Shown here: one piece after another, positions 42,018-44,394 of the stretch
Numbering within the stretch: the first letter of the stretch is position 1
Layout of the letters: each line of letters starts with the position of its first letter
NCBI GenBank assembly: GCA_049724395.1
Contig: JAUGWO010000072.1
Span: 1 to 44,394 of the forward strand
Length of the DNA stretch: 44,394 nucleotides
Direction: 5' to 3'
Source of the DNA: Spongospora subterranea f. sp. subterranea
Lineage: Eukaryota > Endomyxa: Phytomyxea > Phytomyxea > Plasmodiophorida
Notes under the pieces: generated by a model
What the model saw: only the letters and a program-made list of their open reading frames with translations
Database searches by the model: none
Told to the model about the DNA's origin: nothing
Program-made: the position numbers and the translations under genes

Positions 42018-44394
42018 CGTCCCCTCGAGGTTGTATCTCGGTTGCTTGTGTCTATGATGCCCATCTTGTTGCGACACCAACCAAACTTCAGTGTATCGAG
42101 CGACTTTGTCATTACGTCGGCAACCATTTCCTTTGTTGATATTGGCTTGACGTCGATAATTTTGTCCTCAACAAGCTTTCTAGTATAGTGATATTTTACG
42201 TCAATGTGCTTTGTACGAGCGTCAGTCCGATTATTCTTGCTAATAACGACGCATCCTCGGTTATCCTCGAATACGACTGTGGGTTGTGGACATGCAAAGC
42301 CGATCTCTTGGAGAAGTTGACGAAGCCAGTACGCTTCCCTTGCTGCGGAACATAGTGCAATATATTCTGCTTCGACAGATGATAGAGAGACGGATGATTG
42401 AAGCTTAGACTTCCACGAAACTGGCCCCCCTGCGAGCATGAAGGCAAAACCTGAAGTTGATCATCTTGTGTCGGGATCACCTGCCCAATCAGAATCAGAG
42501 TAACCAGAGAGATCGGAACTGCCCTGTTCTTGACGATGATATGTGATGCCGAAGCTGGAGGTTCCTGCCAAATAACGAAGAACCCGCTGTGCAGCAACCC
42601 AGTGGGGCCTACCAGGATTGCTAATAAACCTGCAAAGGGATCCGACAGCCGTGCTGATATCTGGGCGAGTGTTGCTTGCTAACCAAATCAAACTACCGAC
42701 AAGCTCACCATAGGGAACTTGTTTCATCGCCAGTACATCTTCTGACTCTGAGGGTGAAGAAAGGGAGGATAATGAACACCAGGTTGCTGAGGAGTTGAAG
42801 TTGGATTGCAATCAAACATGTTGAACTTCATCAAAAGCTGCTTAACATATTCCTCTTGGTCTAACGAAATTGACCCGGTCTTCTCATCACGATGAATTCT
42901 CAGGCCGAGAAGTCTGGTTGGTACCCCGAGGTCAGTGATGTCGAACTTCGAAGACAGCTGATCGATGACTTCTTGACAGAAGTTGATGTCGTTGTGAACA
43001 AACAGGATGTCATCAACATGGACTCCGAGAGCTAGAAAACTGCCATCACGACGAATTGTATAAATGCATGGATCAGCCTTAACTTTCTTAAGTCCAGCTT
43101 CTTTGGTCAAAAATTTGTCTAGTTTAGAGTTCCAAACCATTCCAGCTTGTTTCAATCCATAGAGAGCTTTGTTCAATCGGCAAACTTGATTTTCTTGACC
43201 ATGAACAACAAATCCTTCAGGTTGCTGCATAAAAATATCTTCTTGTACGTCGCCGTTGAGAAAAGCCCCAACGATATCAATTTGTCGGATCTGCAGATTG
43301 TGTTGAGCAGCAATAGCAAGTAACACACGCATTGACGCCTGATGAGCAACAGGGGCAAAGGTTTCATCGAAATCAACTCCATGTCTTTGTGAGAATCCTC
43401 GAACCAACAAACGGGCTTTAAACTTCCTGATAGAGCCATCCCCAGAAAGGTGTGGTTTCACCGTTAAAACCCATTTACACGAGATAGCCTTTCGTCCGGG
43501 GGGCAAATCTTGTAAACTCCAGGTTTGAAAATCTAGCATCTGTTGATACTCAGCTCGAATCGCGTCATACCAATGACCAGCGTGAGGACTGCTTCAGGGC
43601 TTCAGTCAAATTAGCAGGAATTGAAACTAACGAAACGTGAATTTCGAAAATTACGGGTCGTGGTAGTGCCACACCATCTGCTGGAAGATTCGATCGTGAC
43701 AGTCCAAAAACACATGCAGCGTTACATTTCCAAAATTCAGTCGGAGGACCACCGATGCGAGATGACCGCCGCACCTCCGGTTCAATTGAATCCACGACTT
43801 GGCTAATAGGTTCTTCTCGTAAAGAATTGGCACCCACTTCAGTGTCTGATTCGGTGAGCGATGCGTGGGAAGATGACAGTAGATCCTGTGAACTGAATGT
43901 AGCATCTGACTGAGAGATAGAAGCGTTCTCAGAAATGAGGTCGTCGTCAGTTTGCTCAGAGTGTAGTGTCCAATGCGTTAGGTAATTGCTCTCGAGGGAG
44001 GTAACGGATCAGGGTCGAGAATAACTTGGTTTGCATTTGATCCTCGGCGACCGCTTGCATTCTGATATTTGCCGCCCGAATCGAAAAGAAAAATTGTGTT
44101 CATCGAACTCGACGTCGCGACTGGTGTATTGCTTATTGTCCATGGGTCGAACAGTAAATACGCCTTCTGGGAATTGGCATATCCAATGAAAACAGTTTTA
44201 TGTGCGCGAAAACTCGGTTTTCTTCGTGTATGATCCGGAATGCGTCGATATGCAGTGCAGCCAAAAATTCGCATATAGTGTAGGTCTGGTTTGGATTGAC
44301 GAAGTGCTTCAAATGGGGTAATTCTGTTTACGAGTGATGAATGTGGGCAACGATTATAAATATGTGCAGCAACTGAAATAGCCCAAGAGAAGCA
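41808..44394 (-). mobile_element. Copia (Ty1/Copia) element 2, 3' part, broken
   Basis: It runs in from the right edge on the minus strand. Parts are the integrase C-terminal region (44,274 downward; FGCTAYRRIP, FIGYANSQKAY), a linker, reverse transcriptase (43,539-42,724; CKWVLTVK, LYGLKQAG, HVDDILF), RNase H (42,700-42,060; YSDSDWAGD, SSVEAEYIAL) and the 3' LTR. The copy is broken, with roughly three or more breaks in the visible part. LTRs of this family differ in sequence from those of element 1. Confidence 0.92.

Overview
This is eukaryotic DNA. Genes have GT-AG introns, some genes have AATAAA signals just past the stop, and much of the window is transposable-element debris. The mix of elements (Copia and Ty3/Gypsy retroelements, MULE and mariner DNA transposons, an OTU-carrying transposon, a tRNA-derived SINE) sits beside a CDC25 phosphatase, a dual-GAF cyclic-nucleotide phosphodiesterase and a calmodulin-like protein. 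Such elements are common in protists (oomycete-like stramenopiles among them) and in some early animals. I cannot name the organism. Two predicted secreted orphan proteins would fit a parasite or symbiont, but this is inference.

Layout. 1-1,042: 3' end of a MULE transposase, running off the left edge. 1,650-2,912: intronless secreted orphan. 2,976-6,719: mostly empty, except for an inverted copy of part of the EF-hand gene at 5,651-5,867. 6,720-11,740: two broken Gypsy fossils, with a second secreted gene (8,709-9,320) between them and its decayed paralogue (11,490-11,740) beyond. 12,615-20,502: the host-gene island, slightly GC-richer, holding a calmodulin-like gene (+), a six-exon GAF-GAF-PDE gene (-) and an intronless CDC25 (+). 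20,503-23,283: little recognisable. 23,284-24,860: mariner. 25,366-28,191: an unusual element in which an OTU protease domain is followed by a helix-turn-helix and a DDE transposase. 28,607-30,883: about 69 copies of a 33-bp satellite. 31,690-33,271: MULE pieces. 33,284-36,540: a Gypsy fossil carrying nested SINE and poly(A)-element insertions, with two independent target-site duplications plus a third for the poly(A) host. 36,541-36,750: a lone Copia LTR. 36,787-41,566: a nearly full-length Copia element with apparently identical LTRs. 41,808-44,394: a second Copia family on the minus strand, running off the right edge.

The PDE, EF-hand protein and CDC25 would act in cyclic-nucleotide signalling, calcium signalling and cell-cycle entry. 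Nothing shows that they form one pathway, and they look like neighbouring housekeeping genes. The observations most worth following are the OTU-transposase unit, the 105-nt core in the EF-hand intron that is far better conserved than its flanks in an inverted duplicate, the nested SINE insertions with clear target duplications, and the satellite whose only recurrent variant is silent in one frame.
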